Source of the DNA: Streptantibioticus rubrisoli
GTDB taxonomy: Bacteria; Actinomycetota; Actinomycetes; Streptomycetales; Streptomycetaceae
Reading direction: 5' to 3'
Assembly: GCF_024436055.1 (NCBI RefSeq)
Contig: NZ_JANFNH010000005.1
Span: 124,001-188,000, forward strand
DNA: 64,000 bases
Shown piece by piece: positions 20,634 to 27,790 of this stretch. The notes under the pieces were generated by a model, which was not told the origin of the DNA, ran no database searches, and was given only the letters and a program-made list of their open reading frames with translations. Within the stretch, counting starts at the first letter, position 1, and every line of letters begins with the position of its first letter. The position numbers and the translations under genes were made by a program.

Positions 20634-21388
20634 ACCGCTCTCCACTTCCGCAGCACCAGTACGGTGACGTAGCCCGCGATCCGCCCTTCATGGGCGACCG
20701 TGAGGCCCGAGCGTGCAGCCAACCGAAACCACTCACGCCGTGGCATGAAGTGCCAGGCGCCCGGCCCGTAGACCACCGCGTTGGCCGCGTCCCGGCAGTG
20801 CTCGACCAGCACGACGGCACCGCCCGGCCGCAGCACCCGGGCGCACTCCTCCAGCAGCGCCTCCCGGTCCACGGCCCGCCGCAGTTCATGCGCCGCGAAG
20901 GGCGCGATCACCGTGTCGTAGGAGGCGTCAGCGCCCGGCAGCCGCTGCGGCCGTGCCGGTAGCGAGCCGGGCCGCGGTGGCACCCGGCGGCGTGCCCGGC
21001 GCAGTGAGGGCTCCGTCACCGGTAGCGCGTCATACAGATCGGCCACCGTCTGCGCGGCACCCGGATAGCGGGCGCGTAGTACGGCGCTCGCCTCGTCCAG
21101 CCCGGCCGAGACCACCAGATGGTCTCCGGGCCCGTCGGGCAGCACACCGTCCAGCCAGCGCCAAGTGTGCAGCGGTGAGCGGTCGTAGACGCGGTGGCTG
21201 GCCAGCACACTGGCCGACAGCCACCACGCGGCCAGCGCACCACCCGCCCAGGCCGCCCGGTGGCGGCGTCCGACCACCGCGCCAACGCCGACCGCCGCCG
21301 CACCCGTCAAGTACAGCGGCCAGTTGTAGGTGACGACCCGCAGGGCGCCGGATGGGGCGGGTGCCCGGTCCGCGGACTCGGTGGTCAT
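20630..21388 (-). CDS. Membrane-anchored SAM-dependent methyltransferase-like protein
   Basis: 252 residues. The first 55 residues hold two hydrophobic helices (YNWPLYLTGAAAVGVGAVVG; AGGALAAWWLSASVLASH). A class I SAM fold follows, with a degenerate motif I (LVVSAGLDEAS, about residue 88), DASYDTVIAPFAAHELRR (motif IV region) and VLRPGGAVVLVEHCRD (post-motif). C-terminal segment WFRLAARSGLTVAHEGRIAGY is usual for the family. ATG 21388 overlaps the DUF2071 stop (ATGA). Substrate unknown; the operon context suggests a lipid or membrane target. Confidence 0.82.
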   Translation of the reverse strand: MTTESADRAPAPSGALRVVTYNWPLYLTGAAAVGVGAVVGRRHRAAWAGGALAAWWLSASVLASHRVYDRSPLHTWRWLDGVLPDGPGDHLVVSAGLDEASAVLRARYPGAAQTVADLYDALPVTEPSLRRARRRVPPRPGSLPARPQRLPGADASYDTVIAPFAAHELRRAVDREALLEECARVLRPGGAVVLVEHCRDAANAVVYGPGAWHFMPRREWFRLAARSGLTVAHEGRIAGYVTVLVLRKWRAV

Positions 21389-22158
21389 ATCCGGCTCCCG
21401 TCCGTTCTGTGCCGTACTCCGGCGTGCCACCCGTAGTCGACGCCCGCCACATGGAAGGCGTTGGCCAGCAGCGGCCGGGTACCCGCGAAGGCACCGTGCT
21501 CGAAGAAGGTCAACCGCCGTACGTCGACGGCGACTTGCCGGGGTGCCCAATGGGTGCGGTAGGCCTTCACCACCGTGACGCTGTCATCGCGCGGTTCGTA
21601 CTCGAACGTGTACGGAAGAGGCCCCGCGAAGCGCCGGGCGTCCCGCTCGGTGGCGAAGGGGCTGCCCTCGGGCAGGGCGGCGGCGCCCCTGAGGTCCGCG
21701 GCGACCAGCAGATCGGCCGACGCGTCCCGGGTGCGGACCGCGAACTCCAGCCGGTCGTCGGTCAACCGGCAGCCGAGCCGGGCCAGTTGGTAGTGGTAGC
21801 GGGTCAGCACGTTGCCGCCGAGGGCAAGCACCCGGCTGGAGGTGTCACTGCGCAGGATGCGCAGGCCCCGCATGGTCCGGCCGCCCGGGGTGCGCAAGCG
21901 GGTGAAGACCCGGTATCCGGTCATCAGCTGGTCGGTGCCGAGTACCCGTGGCGCGAACGGCGGCCGTAACGCCCGCAGATCGACCAGCGCGACGGCCGCG
22001 AAGCCGTACTCCTGCCCACCCGCGGTATAGGTGTCGAGTTCCAGGCCGGGAGTGAGCAGTGGACGCAGCACGTCGGCGGGAAAGGCGTAGGTCAGTACCA
22101 GTGAGTGCGCGAAGTGCGTGCGCAGCGGGATCGGATGGCGGCGCAGCAGATGCTTCAC
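21385..22158 (-). CDS. DUF2071 (YqjF-like) protein with a TTA codon
   Basis: 257 residues of the DUF2071/YqjF family, acetoacetate-decarboxylase-like fold, function unknown. Landmarks: HSLVLTYAFPADVLRPLL (residues 18-35), ADLRGAAALPEGSPFATE, and VAGVDYGWHAGVRH at the end. GTG 22158 overlaps the preceding stop by GTGA and has GGAGG 6 bases upstream. Leucine 64 is encoded by TTA (plus-strand 21967-21969), one of only two such codons I found in the window. In Streptomyces TTA is read only by the bldA tRNA, so expression should be delayed until development. Confidence 0.84.
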   Translation of the reverse strand: MKHLLRRHPIPLRTHFAHSLVLTYAFPADVLRPLLTPGLELDTYTAGGQEYGFAAVALVDLRALRPPFAPRVLGTDQLMTGYRVFTRLRTPGGRTMRGLRILRSDTSSRVLALGGNVLTRYHYQLARLGCRLTDDRLEFAVRTRDASADLLVAADLRGAAALPEGSPFATERDARRFAGPLPYTFEYEPRDDSVTVVKAYRTHWAPRQVAVDVRRLTFFEHGAFAGTRPLLANAFHVAGVDYGWHAGVRHRTDGSRI

Positions 22159-23036
22159 CGGGTGCCTCCAGTACGGATCAGACGCACCGTGCCCCACAGC
22201 GGGCAGCGGTCGTCGGTGGACCGTCCCGTACCGCGCAGGCTGCGCAGTACGGCGATGCCGCCCGGCCGTACTGCGCGCTCCACGGCAGCGCGCAACCGCC
22301 GGGCGTACGAACCGCCGGGGCCGTCCAGGACGTTGGAGAGCGTCACGGCGTCATAGCTGCCGGGCGCCACTGACTCCAGATGCTCGGCGACCTCGGCGTG
22401 CACGAACCGCACGTCCGGCACGGGCGCCAGATCCGGGGCCTGGCCGAGCAGCAGCAGCCGCAGCAGATGGTTGTCGGCGTTCGGGTGCCGGGCGACGGTG
22501 TCGGCGATGCGCTCCCGTAGCACCGCGTCGAAGCGCGCGGGGACCACCCCGCGGAATCCGGGACGCAGCAGCCCCGCGAGCGGACCCGCTGGCCGCAGCG
22601 CGGGACCCATCAGCAGTCGCAGCCCGGGACCGTCCAGTCGCTGCCGCCACCAGGTCAACTGGCGTGCGGGATCGTCCAGTTCGAGGAACGCAGCGAGGGC
22701 GGCGGGGCGCCAGCCGGGGAGGGCGGTGGCGGCACGTCGTCCGACGGCCGTCAGGCGCTCGGCGGTACCGGTGCGGGCCTGGGCGCCATGGGTCACGCGG
22801 TCTGCGGCATAGGCGAGTTGGCACGGGTTGATGTCGACGGCGGTGACATCGTGTCCAGCGTGGGCGAGGGCGGCCGCCATGTCGCCCGCCGAGGCGATGC
22901 ACAGCACTCGGGCGGGGGCGGCGGGGAAGGCGTTCAGCTCTACCCGAGGGTCCTCGTACATCCGGCCGAACAGCAGCCGCGGGCCGGTGGTCTGCGCGGT
23001 GAGGATCCGACCGGCCGACCAGGGTGTCTCCTTCAT
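22155..23036 (-). CDS. DUF3419 / BtaA-like aminocarboxypropyl transferase
   Basis: 293 residues of the DUF3419 family, whose characterised member BtaA moves the 3-amino-3-carboxypropyl group of SAM onto diacylglycerol, the first step of betaine-lipid synthesis. The signature is clear: LLFGRMYEDPRVELNAFP (residues 21-38), VLCIASAGDMAAALAHAG, and HDVTAVDINPCQLAYA (SAM-binding block, about 60-80). A C-terminal Rossmann-like part has SYDAVTLSNVLDG. It is shorter than BtaA of Rhodobacter (about 400), so activity is inferred only. ATG 23036 overlaps the DoxX stop (ATGA). Confidence 0.83.
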   Translation of the reverse strand: MKETPWSAGRILTAQTTGPRLLFGRMYEDPRVELNAFPAAPARVLCIASAGDMAAALAHAGHDVTAVDINPCQLAYAADRVTHGAQARTGTAERLTAVGRRAATALPGWRPAALAAFLELDDPARQLTWWRQRLDGPGLRLLMGPALRPAGPLAGLLRPGFRGVVPARFDAVLRERIADTVARHPNADNHLLRLLLLGQAPDLAPVPDVRFVHAEVAEHLESVAPGSYDAVTLSNVLDGPGGSYARRLRAAVERAVRPGGIAVLRSLRGTGRSTDDRCPLWGTVRLIRTGGTR

Positions 23037-23437
23037 CGGGACGCTCCCCGCTCGGCGACCAGCCAGATCAGGCAGATCAGCGCGAGGTTCATCACGATCA
23101 GCCGCCCCGGCTCGGCTATTCGGTCCGGCGCGAACACCAGCCCACCCAGATTGAACGAACCGATCAGCCAGGTCTGGACGCCCGCCGCCAGATACGGCCG
23201 CGCTCCGCTGAGCACCCACACCCCAACCGCCCCCTCCGCCAGGCCGATTGACACCATCAGCGGTATCGCCGCCCAGTGCGGCAGCAGCGGGATCTGCGCG
23301 ATGATCGCGCGCTGGTCAGCCCGCCCGGGGACGACCTTGCACCACAGACCCTCGTAGAACCACACCAGTGCGACAGCGGCGCGAGGCGCCACAGCGCGCC
23401 ATCTCGGCAGCGCCCGGCCTTCTAGGATCACGGCCAT
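23033..23437 (-). CDS. DoxX-like membrane protein, first gene of operon
   Basis: 134 residues, about four membrane helices, with the DoxX-like pattern AAVALVWFYEGLWCKVVPG near the N-terminus. ATG 23437 is chosen because longer readings run through the parS site into non-coding sequence. It is the promoter-proximal gene of the five-gene operon, 42 bp from parS site 2 and divergent from the PLP-enzyme gene. DoxX proteins are poorly understood; in mycobacteria one works in a membrane redox complex. Confidence 0.8.
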   Translation of the reverse strand: MAVILEGRALPRWRAVAPRAAVALVWFYEGLWCKVVPGRADQRAIIAQIPLLPHWAAIPLMVSIGLAEGAVGVWVLSGARPYLAAGVQTWLIGSFNLGGLVFAPDRIAEPGRLIVMNLALICLIWLVAERGASR

Positions 23438-23478
23438 ATACAACCAGCGCGCAGAGGCCCGCCCATCGGCGGCCCGTG

Positions 23479-23492
23479 GTTTCACGTGAAAC
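23479..23492. other. parS site 2
   Basis: Perfect GTTTCACGTGAAAC in the 80-bp divergent gap between the DoxX operon and the PLP-enzyme gene. It is one of two sites in the window outside convergent gaps, so ParB binding here could touch two promoters. Confidence 0.96.
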
Positions 23493-23517
23493 ATCGACCG
23501 TGCAGCAGGAGGCAGCG

Positions 23518-24651
23518 ATGTCCGAACGCCCCACCGGGACAGCAGACGGCACCCGAAGCGTCCATGCCGGTAGGCCGCCCGCCGAGCCGTACGCCCCATC
23601 GCTGCCGGGGCCGACCTTCGTGGCGCACTACCACCTGCCCGGCGAGGCGGCGGGCCCGTACACCTACGGCCGCGACGGCAACCCGACCTGGAGCCGTCTG
23701 GAAGAGGCCATCTCCCAACTGGAGTCACCGGAGATTCCCGCGGAGACGATCGCCTTCGCCTCCGGCATGGCCGCGGTCTCGGCGGTGCTCCTCTCCCAGG
23801 TGCGGTGCGGGGACACGGTCGTGCTTCCCTCCGACTGCTACCAGACAACTCGCGTACTCCAAGAGCGGCTTGAGTCATATGGCGTCCAGGTGCGGCTGGC
23901 CCCCACAGCGGGCGATGCCCAACTCGGCGCCTTGGACGGCGCGCGGCTGCTGTGGATCGAGACGCCCTCCAATCCGGGCTTGGACGTCTGCGACATCAGG
24001 CGGCTGGCGCAGGCCGCGCATTCGGCCGGTGCCCTGGTCGCGGTCGACAACACGCTGTCCACACCGCTGGGCCAACGGCCCCTGGAACTGGGCGCGGACT
24101 TCGCGGTGGCCAGCGGCACCAAGGCGCTGACCGGCCATGGTGATCTCCTGCTGGGCTATGTGACCGCACGGGACGCGCGGTTGGCGTCATCAGTGCGGCT
24201 GTGGCGCAAGACCGTGGGCGCGATCCCCGGTCCGATGGAGGCCTGGCTGGCCCACCGTTCCCTGGCGACGCTCCATCTGCGGATCGGCCAGCAACAGCGG
24301 AACGCGCTCGCGTTGGCCGCCGCCCTCGGCCAGCGCGAGGAGGTGACCGGGCTGCGCTATCCCGGACTGCCGACCGATCCGGCACACCAGGTGGCGGCGG
24401 GCCAGATGCGAAACTTCGGGCCGGTGGTGTCCTTCGTGCTGCCGGACCGCGGGCATGCCGAGCGGTTCCTCGCCGCGCTGCGGCTGACCGGGGAGGCGAC
24501 CAGCTTCGGCTCGGTACTCAGCACGGCCGAACGCCGGGCCCGGTGGGGCGGGGACACGGTTCCCGAAGGGTTCATCCGGTTCTCCGTGGGCGTCGAGGAG
24601 GCACAGGACATCCTCGCGGACGTGCTCCAGGCGCTGGACGCCGCGCGTTGA
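23518..24651 (+). CDS. Cys/Met metabolism PLP enzyme (cystathionine lyase/synthase type)
   Basis: 377-residue fold-type I PLP enzyme. Motifs: TYGRDGNPTWSRLEEAI (residues about 46-62), FASGMAAVSAV (phosphate loop), LWIETPSNPGLDV, and VAVDNTLSTPLGQRPLELGA. The Schiff-base lysine is Lys202 in ASGTKALTGHGD. The C-terminal RFSVGVEEAQDILAD block is typical. An AGGAGG lies just before ATG 23518. Cystathionine gamma-lyase is the most likely label, but gamma-synthase or another lyase cannot be excluded from sequence. Confidence 0.85.
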   Translation: MSERPTGTADGTRSVHAGRPPAEPYAPSLPGPTFVAHYHLPGEAAGPYTYGRDGNPTWSRLEEAISQLESPEIPAETIAFASGMAAVSAVLLSQVRCGDTVVLPSDCYQTTRVLQERLESYGVQVRLAPTAGDAQLGALDGARLLWIETPSNPGLDVCDIRRLAQAAHSAGALVAVDNTLSTPLGQRPLELGADFAVASGTKALTGHGDLLLGYVTARDARLASSVRLWRKTVGAIPGPMEAWLAHRSLATLHLRIGQQQRNALALAAALGQREEVTGLRYPGLPTDPAHQVAAGQMRNFGPVVSFVLPDRGHAERFLAALRLTGEATSFGSVLSTAERRARWGGDTVPEGFIRFSVGVEEAQDILADVLQALDAAR

Positions 24652-24671
24652 GCCCGCGGCGCGGCGGGCTC
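24650..24671. terminator. Bidirectional terminator between convergent genes
   Basis: GAGCCCGC (24650-24657) pairs perfectly with GCGGGCTC (24664-24671) over a 6-base loop. It overlaps both stop codons of the convergent PLP-enzyme and SSI genes. Confidence 0.7.
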
Positions 24672-25071
24672 AGAACGCGAAGACGCCTCCGGTCCGTCGG
24701 GCGGCCACGCAACGGTTCACATATGTCCGCCGGAACCACACCCGCCTGCCCCACCAGTGGCCGCGCGCCTTGACGGTCACCGGGTCCACGACCCTCGGAC
24801 ACCGCCGCGCCACCCGCCGCAGCCTTCTGAAGCGGCCGCGCGCGTCCTCCAGAGCTGCGCAGGCCGCCTGCGGATGCGGATGCGTACCACCAGCGGGCCC
24901 ACACAGCAGCAGGACGCTGACGGGCGCGGTGCGGCCATGGTGGTGCCGGTGCTCGACGGTGAGCTTCAGCACCGCACGGGCGGCTGGTTCGGCGGCGGCC
25001 GAGGTCGCCGGAGCCAGCAGCGCGGACAGGGCGAGCGCCAGCGGAACGGTTCGGCGGGCGATGATGCCCAT
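24670..25071 (-). CDS. SSI-family subtilisin/trypsin inhibitor precursor
   Basis: 133-residue secreted protease inhibitor. Signal peptide residues 1 to about 27 (ending TSAAA). All four family cysteines are present (57, 71, 91, 121), giving the two standard disulfides. The reactive loop reads RCPR-VVDPV: where SSI has Met at P1, this protein has Arg93, with Val94 at P1'. By the known P1 rule this predicts inhibition of trypsin-like proteases. The C-terminus ends GGVFAF as in SSI. AGGAG precedes ATG 25071. The leader carries an odd hairpin (25232-25270). Confidence 0.93.
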   Translation of the reverse strand: MGIIARRTVPLALALSALLAPATSAAAEPAARAVLKLTVEHRHHHGRTAPVSVLLLCGPAGGTHPHPQAACAALEDARGRFRRLRRVARRCPRVVDPVTVKARGHWWGRRVWFRRTYVNRCVAARRTGGVFAF

Positions 25072-25231
25072 GGGGTCTCCTCTGCTTCGGGGGACAGCTC
25101 ACCGAAGCAATAGCGAGTCAACGGACCACACTCCGTGATCGTCACTCGATGGCGGCGAGTCGGCCAGAGCCCGCAGCAGCGGCCACGCCTCCACATCGCT
25201 GCCCGGACCGGTAGCGGCGCGTAACGGGAGC

Positions 25232-25270
25232 GGGCGGTCAGAGCCTCCCCCCTCGTGGCTCTGACCGCCC
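25232..25270 (-). terminator. Perfect 14-bp hairpin in SSI leader (attenuator or sRNA end)
   Basis: GGGCGGTCAGAGCC (25232-25245) pairs perfectly with GGCTCTGACCGCCC (25257-25270) around an 11-base loop. It lies 160 bp upstream of the SSI start and only about 25-60 bases after the predicted minus-strand transcription start. No gene ends here, so it is either an early terminator (attenuator), the 3' end of a small RNA, or a transcript-stabilising structure. Confidence 0.6.
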
Positions 25271-25300
25271 TGCCCCTCGGCGCGAAGTAACGCCTCCACA

Positions 25301-25329
25301 AGGCTAGTTGACTCTGCGTCAGTGTCCAA
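25301..25329 (-). promoter_or_regulatory. Predicted promoter for the SSI leader transcript
   Basis: On the minus strand TTGGAC (complement of 25324-25329), a 17-bp spacer and TAGCCT (complement of 25301-25306) fit a housekeeping-type -35/-10 pair with TAnnnT. Transcription would start near 25294 and run into the hairpin at 25270-25232. Confidence 0.5.
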
Positions 25330-25420
25330 TCACAGTTATAGAGCGTGCCCATCGACATATTTATCGTTGCCGATTCACCAGGCAAGCGCCTTCTGCATAC
25401 GCATGGAACGAGGAGCACCT

Positions 25421-26356
25421 ATGGATCTGGCCCTGCTGCGCACCTTCGTCGCTGTGCACCGGGCCGGGTCGTTCACCAGGGCCGCGCAGCTCCTGGGGCT
25501 CTCCCAGCCGGCGGTTACCGGCCAGATCCGCAGCCTTGAACGCCAGCTGGGCCGCCAGTTGTTCCTCCGGCTGCCGCGCGGCGTCGCCGCCACCACGGTG
25601 GGGGACGAACTCGCCCACAAGGTGGCCCCGCATCTGGACGCGCTCCGTGAGATCACCGAAAGCGAGCTTGACGGCGCGGCCCAGGACCGTACCCTGCACC
25701 TCGCCGGTCCCGCGGAGTTCACCGCGCTACGGGTGCTGCCCGCGCTGGCGCCGCTCGCCGGGGAAAGCCTCGCCCTGCGCGTCGCGCTCGGCTCCGGGGA
25801 CGAGGTGCTCACCGGCCTCGCGGAGGGGCGGCACGACCTGGTCATCGGCACCACCCGGCCCCGGGCCCGGCTGCTGCACGCCACACCGCTGTGGGACGAG
25901 GAGCAGGTCCTGGTCGCCTCCCGGCGCTGGGCAGAACGTATCGGCGCGCTCTTCACGGCGGACCCGCCAAGACCGTTCCAGGCCCCGGGCCCCGGGCCCG
26001 CCGCGGAACTGGTCGACGCGCTCGACAGCGTTCCGCTGGTCGGCTACGAGGAGGACCTGCCGCTGCTGGTCGGCTACTGGGCGGAGGTGTTCGGCGGCAA
26101 GCCGGTGGCCGACGCCACCGTGGTGGCACCGGACCTGAGAGCGGTGCTGGAGTGCGTACGGTCGGGCGCCGGGATGGCCGTGCTGCCGCGCTATCTGTGT
26201 GCCGCGGCGATCGCCGCCGGTGAGGTGGTCCCGGTGCTCGAACCGCCGGTCCCACCGCTGCGCACCTACTACATCGTGGTCCGCGCGGGCACCCTCGCCC
26301 TGCCGCATCTGGCCCGCGCGCACGAGCGGCTGCTGACCGCGGCCGCCGAGTGGTAG
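25421..26356 (+). CDS. LysR-family transcriptional regulator
   Basis: 311 residues. The N-terminal winged HTH, residues 1-60, has MDLALLRTFVAVHRAGSFT and AAQLLGLSQPAVTGQIRSLE. The LysR substrate-binding domain follows (about 88-305). The C-terminus contains VRSGAGMAVLPRYLC, typical of the family. GAGGAG precedes ATG 25421. It is divergent from the SSI gene, which makes that gene a plausible target by the usual LysR arrangement, although 349 bp separates them. Confidence 0.9.
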   Translation: MDLALLRTFVAVHRAGSFTRAAQLLGLSQPAVTGQIRSLERQLGRQLFLRLPRGVAATTVGDELAHKVAPHLDALREITESELDGAAQDRTLHLAGPAEFTALRVLPALAPLAGESLALRVALGSGDEVLTGLAEGRHDLVIGTTRPRARLLHATPLWDEEQVLVASRRWAERIGALFTADPPRPFQAPGPGPAAELVDALDSVPLVGYEEDLPLLVGYWAEVFGGKPVADATVVAPDLRAVLECVRSGAGMAVLPRYLCAAAIAAGEVVPVLEPPVPPLRTYYIVVRAGTLALPHLARAHERLLTAAAEW

Positions 26357-26500
26357 CCACCGGAACCGGGCACTCCTTGGCACCCCGGCGCTTCTTGGAA
26401 TCAGGCACTGCCTGCAATCAGGCGTTCCTTGGGAATCACGCGTTCCGATTCGCTCCGGTCAAGGCGTTTCACCGCCGCTGCGGCGCGGCATTTTCCCTGC

Positions 26501-27001
26501 ATGGCAGCGGACAGCCCAGATCCCGCCGCCCGGCCGGTGGTCAAACGCACCGCACGGGCGATCCTCCTCGACGGTGACCATCTTCTGTTGATCAAGCGCA
26601 CCAAGCCGGGCGAGCCGCCGTACTGGATCACCCCGGGTGGCGGTGTGGAGCCCGAGGACGCCACGGTGGTCGACGCTCTGCACCGCGAGCTCGACGAGGA
26701 GCTCGGCGCCAAGGTGGCGGACGTGGTTCCGGCCTTCGTGGACACCGTCGAACATGTCCGTGAGGACGGCGCGCGCGGAGTGAAGGTGCAGCACTTCTTC
26801 GTCTGCAGACTGGCTTCGATGGACCTGTCCCGACGGCACGGCCCCGAGGTCGACGAGCCGTGTGGCACCTACGAGTTCGTCCGCGTCCCGTTCACCCGCG
26901 CGGGCGTGACATCCGTCGACGTCGTCCCCACGTCGCTGCGCCGCTACCTCGACGCGAACATCGAAGGCGTTCGGGCGCTGCTCGCCACCGACCTCGGATG
27001 A
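26501..27001 (+). CDS. NUDIX hydrolase
   Basis: 166-residue nucleoside-diphosphate-linked hydrolase. The NUDIX region is GGGVEPEDATVVDALHREL then DEELGA (residues about 46-70). The REL-DEELG catalytic half is canonical; relative to the consensus, the first glutamate falls one residue out of register (E-D-A-T). This variant seems common in Streptomyces members. Start ATG 26501 is chosen at the head of the domain; an upstream start at 26429 lacks support. Ends 7 bp before the convergent PNPOx gene. Confidence 0.85.
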   Translation: MAADSPDPAARPVVKRTARAILLDGDHLLLIKRTKPGEPPYWITPGGGVEPEDATVVDALHRELDEELGAKVADVVPAFVDTVEHVREDGARGVKVQHFFVCRLASMDLSRRHGPEVDEPCGTYEFVRVPFTRAGVTSVDVVPTSLRRYLDANIEGVRALLATDLG

Positions 27002-27008
27002 GCGGACC

Positions 27009-27728
27009 TCAAGCGAACCACTCGAATCCGCCCTGCTGGTCGGCGCTGCCCATCCCGCACGGCTCGGCGGCCACCGGTTGCCGGGTCTCGGCGGCAACGC
27101 CGAAGTAGTCACCACCCTTGCGTTTGGCGTCGTCCGTGCCCCAAACCTGTTCGCCGTCACCATTGGCCCCGGTTCGCGGTGCCTTGACCAGTCGGGGAAT
27201 GTGCTTCGAGCAGTGCATGTACGCCTCCATGACCGCCACCTCCACCCACACCTGCGGACGCCGCCCGGGCACCGGGTCGACCGGAAGCCGCGGGTGGACG
27301 GCGCGCATCAGCTCGTCGGGGACCAGCCGGGCGCGGCCGTTGACGTGCAGGCCTATGCGGTCCCGGGCGAAGTCGATCATCAGTATCCCGATGTGCGGGT
27401 TCTCCCGGATGTTGCCCAGCGAGGCCATCACACCGTTGCCCCGGTACTCGGGGTACGTCAGCGTCCGGTCGTCCAGTACCTGGATGAACCCCGGAGGTCC
27501 CGCCCGGAACGAGCTGTCACACTCGCCGTTGCGGTCCGCCGTCGACAGGAACATCATCTCCTGGCGCGCCGTGAACTCCCGCATCCGCTCGTTGAGTCGG
27601 TCGCGGACCTGCCCGTCGTAGAAGCGGGTGGCACGGTCTACCGTGCCGAGCTCCTGCTGGATCTGGTGCTCACCATCGCTACCGGGCCGCCGGGCGCCGA
27701 ACGCCTCGTCAAGAGGATCTTGGGTCAA
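27009..27728 (-). CDS. Pyridoxamine-phosphate-oxidase-fold flavin protein
   Basis: 239 residues with the PNPOx split-barrel FMN/F420-binding fold: EMMFLSTADRNGECDSSFR (residues 57-75), GPPGFIQVLDDRTLTYPEY and NGVMASLGNIRENPHIGILM. TTG 27728 is taken as start because GGGAG lies 5 bases before it. The gene lies 62 bp after the flavohemoglobin gene on the same strand and is probably co-transcribed. That fits a role in redox or nitrosative chemistry, but the substrate is unknown. Confidence 0.83.
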   Translation of the reverse strand: MTQDPLDEAFGARRPGSDGEHQIQQELGTVDRATRFYDGQVRDRLNERMREFTARQEMMFLSTADRNGECDSSFRAGPPGFIQVLDDRTLTYPEYRGNGVMASLGNIRENPHIGILMIDFARDRIGLHVNGRARLVPDELMRAVHPRLPVDPVPGRRPQVWVEVAVMEAYMHCSKHIPRLVKAPRTGANGDGEQVWGTDDAKRKGGDYFGVAAETRQPVAAEPCGMGSADQQGGFEWFA

Positions 27729-27790
27729 CGTTTCTCCCGAGATGTGTTGAACGGCCTTTCGGACACGGTTGGTTGAGCACCTTTCTGTGT

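Larger units (their letters stand above)
25072..25420. other. Gap between SSI and LysR genes
   Basis: This 349-bp divergent gap holds the SSI leader, a perfect 14-bp hairpin and a good minus-strand promoter (separate entries), and an AT-rich stretch (25335-25375, CATATTTATCG) that probably contains the LysR promoter and operator. Confidence 0.6.

Noticed and set aside
25099-25329. Minus-strand 76-codon frame between SSI and LysR genes
   Set aside because: No ribosome site, low-complexity translation, and it runs through the perfect hairpin.
26459-27163. Minus-strand frame opposite the NUDIX gene
   Set aside because: Shadow of the NUDIX and PNPOx genes. Translation is Arg/Gly-rich without motifs.
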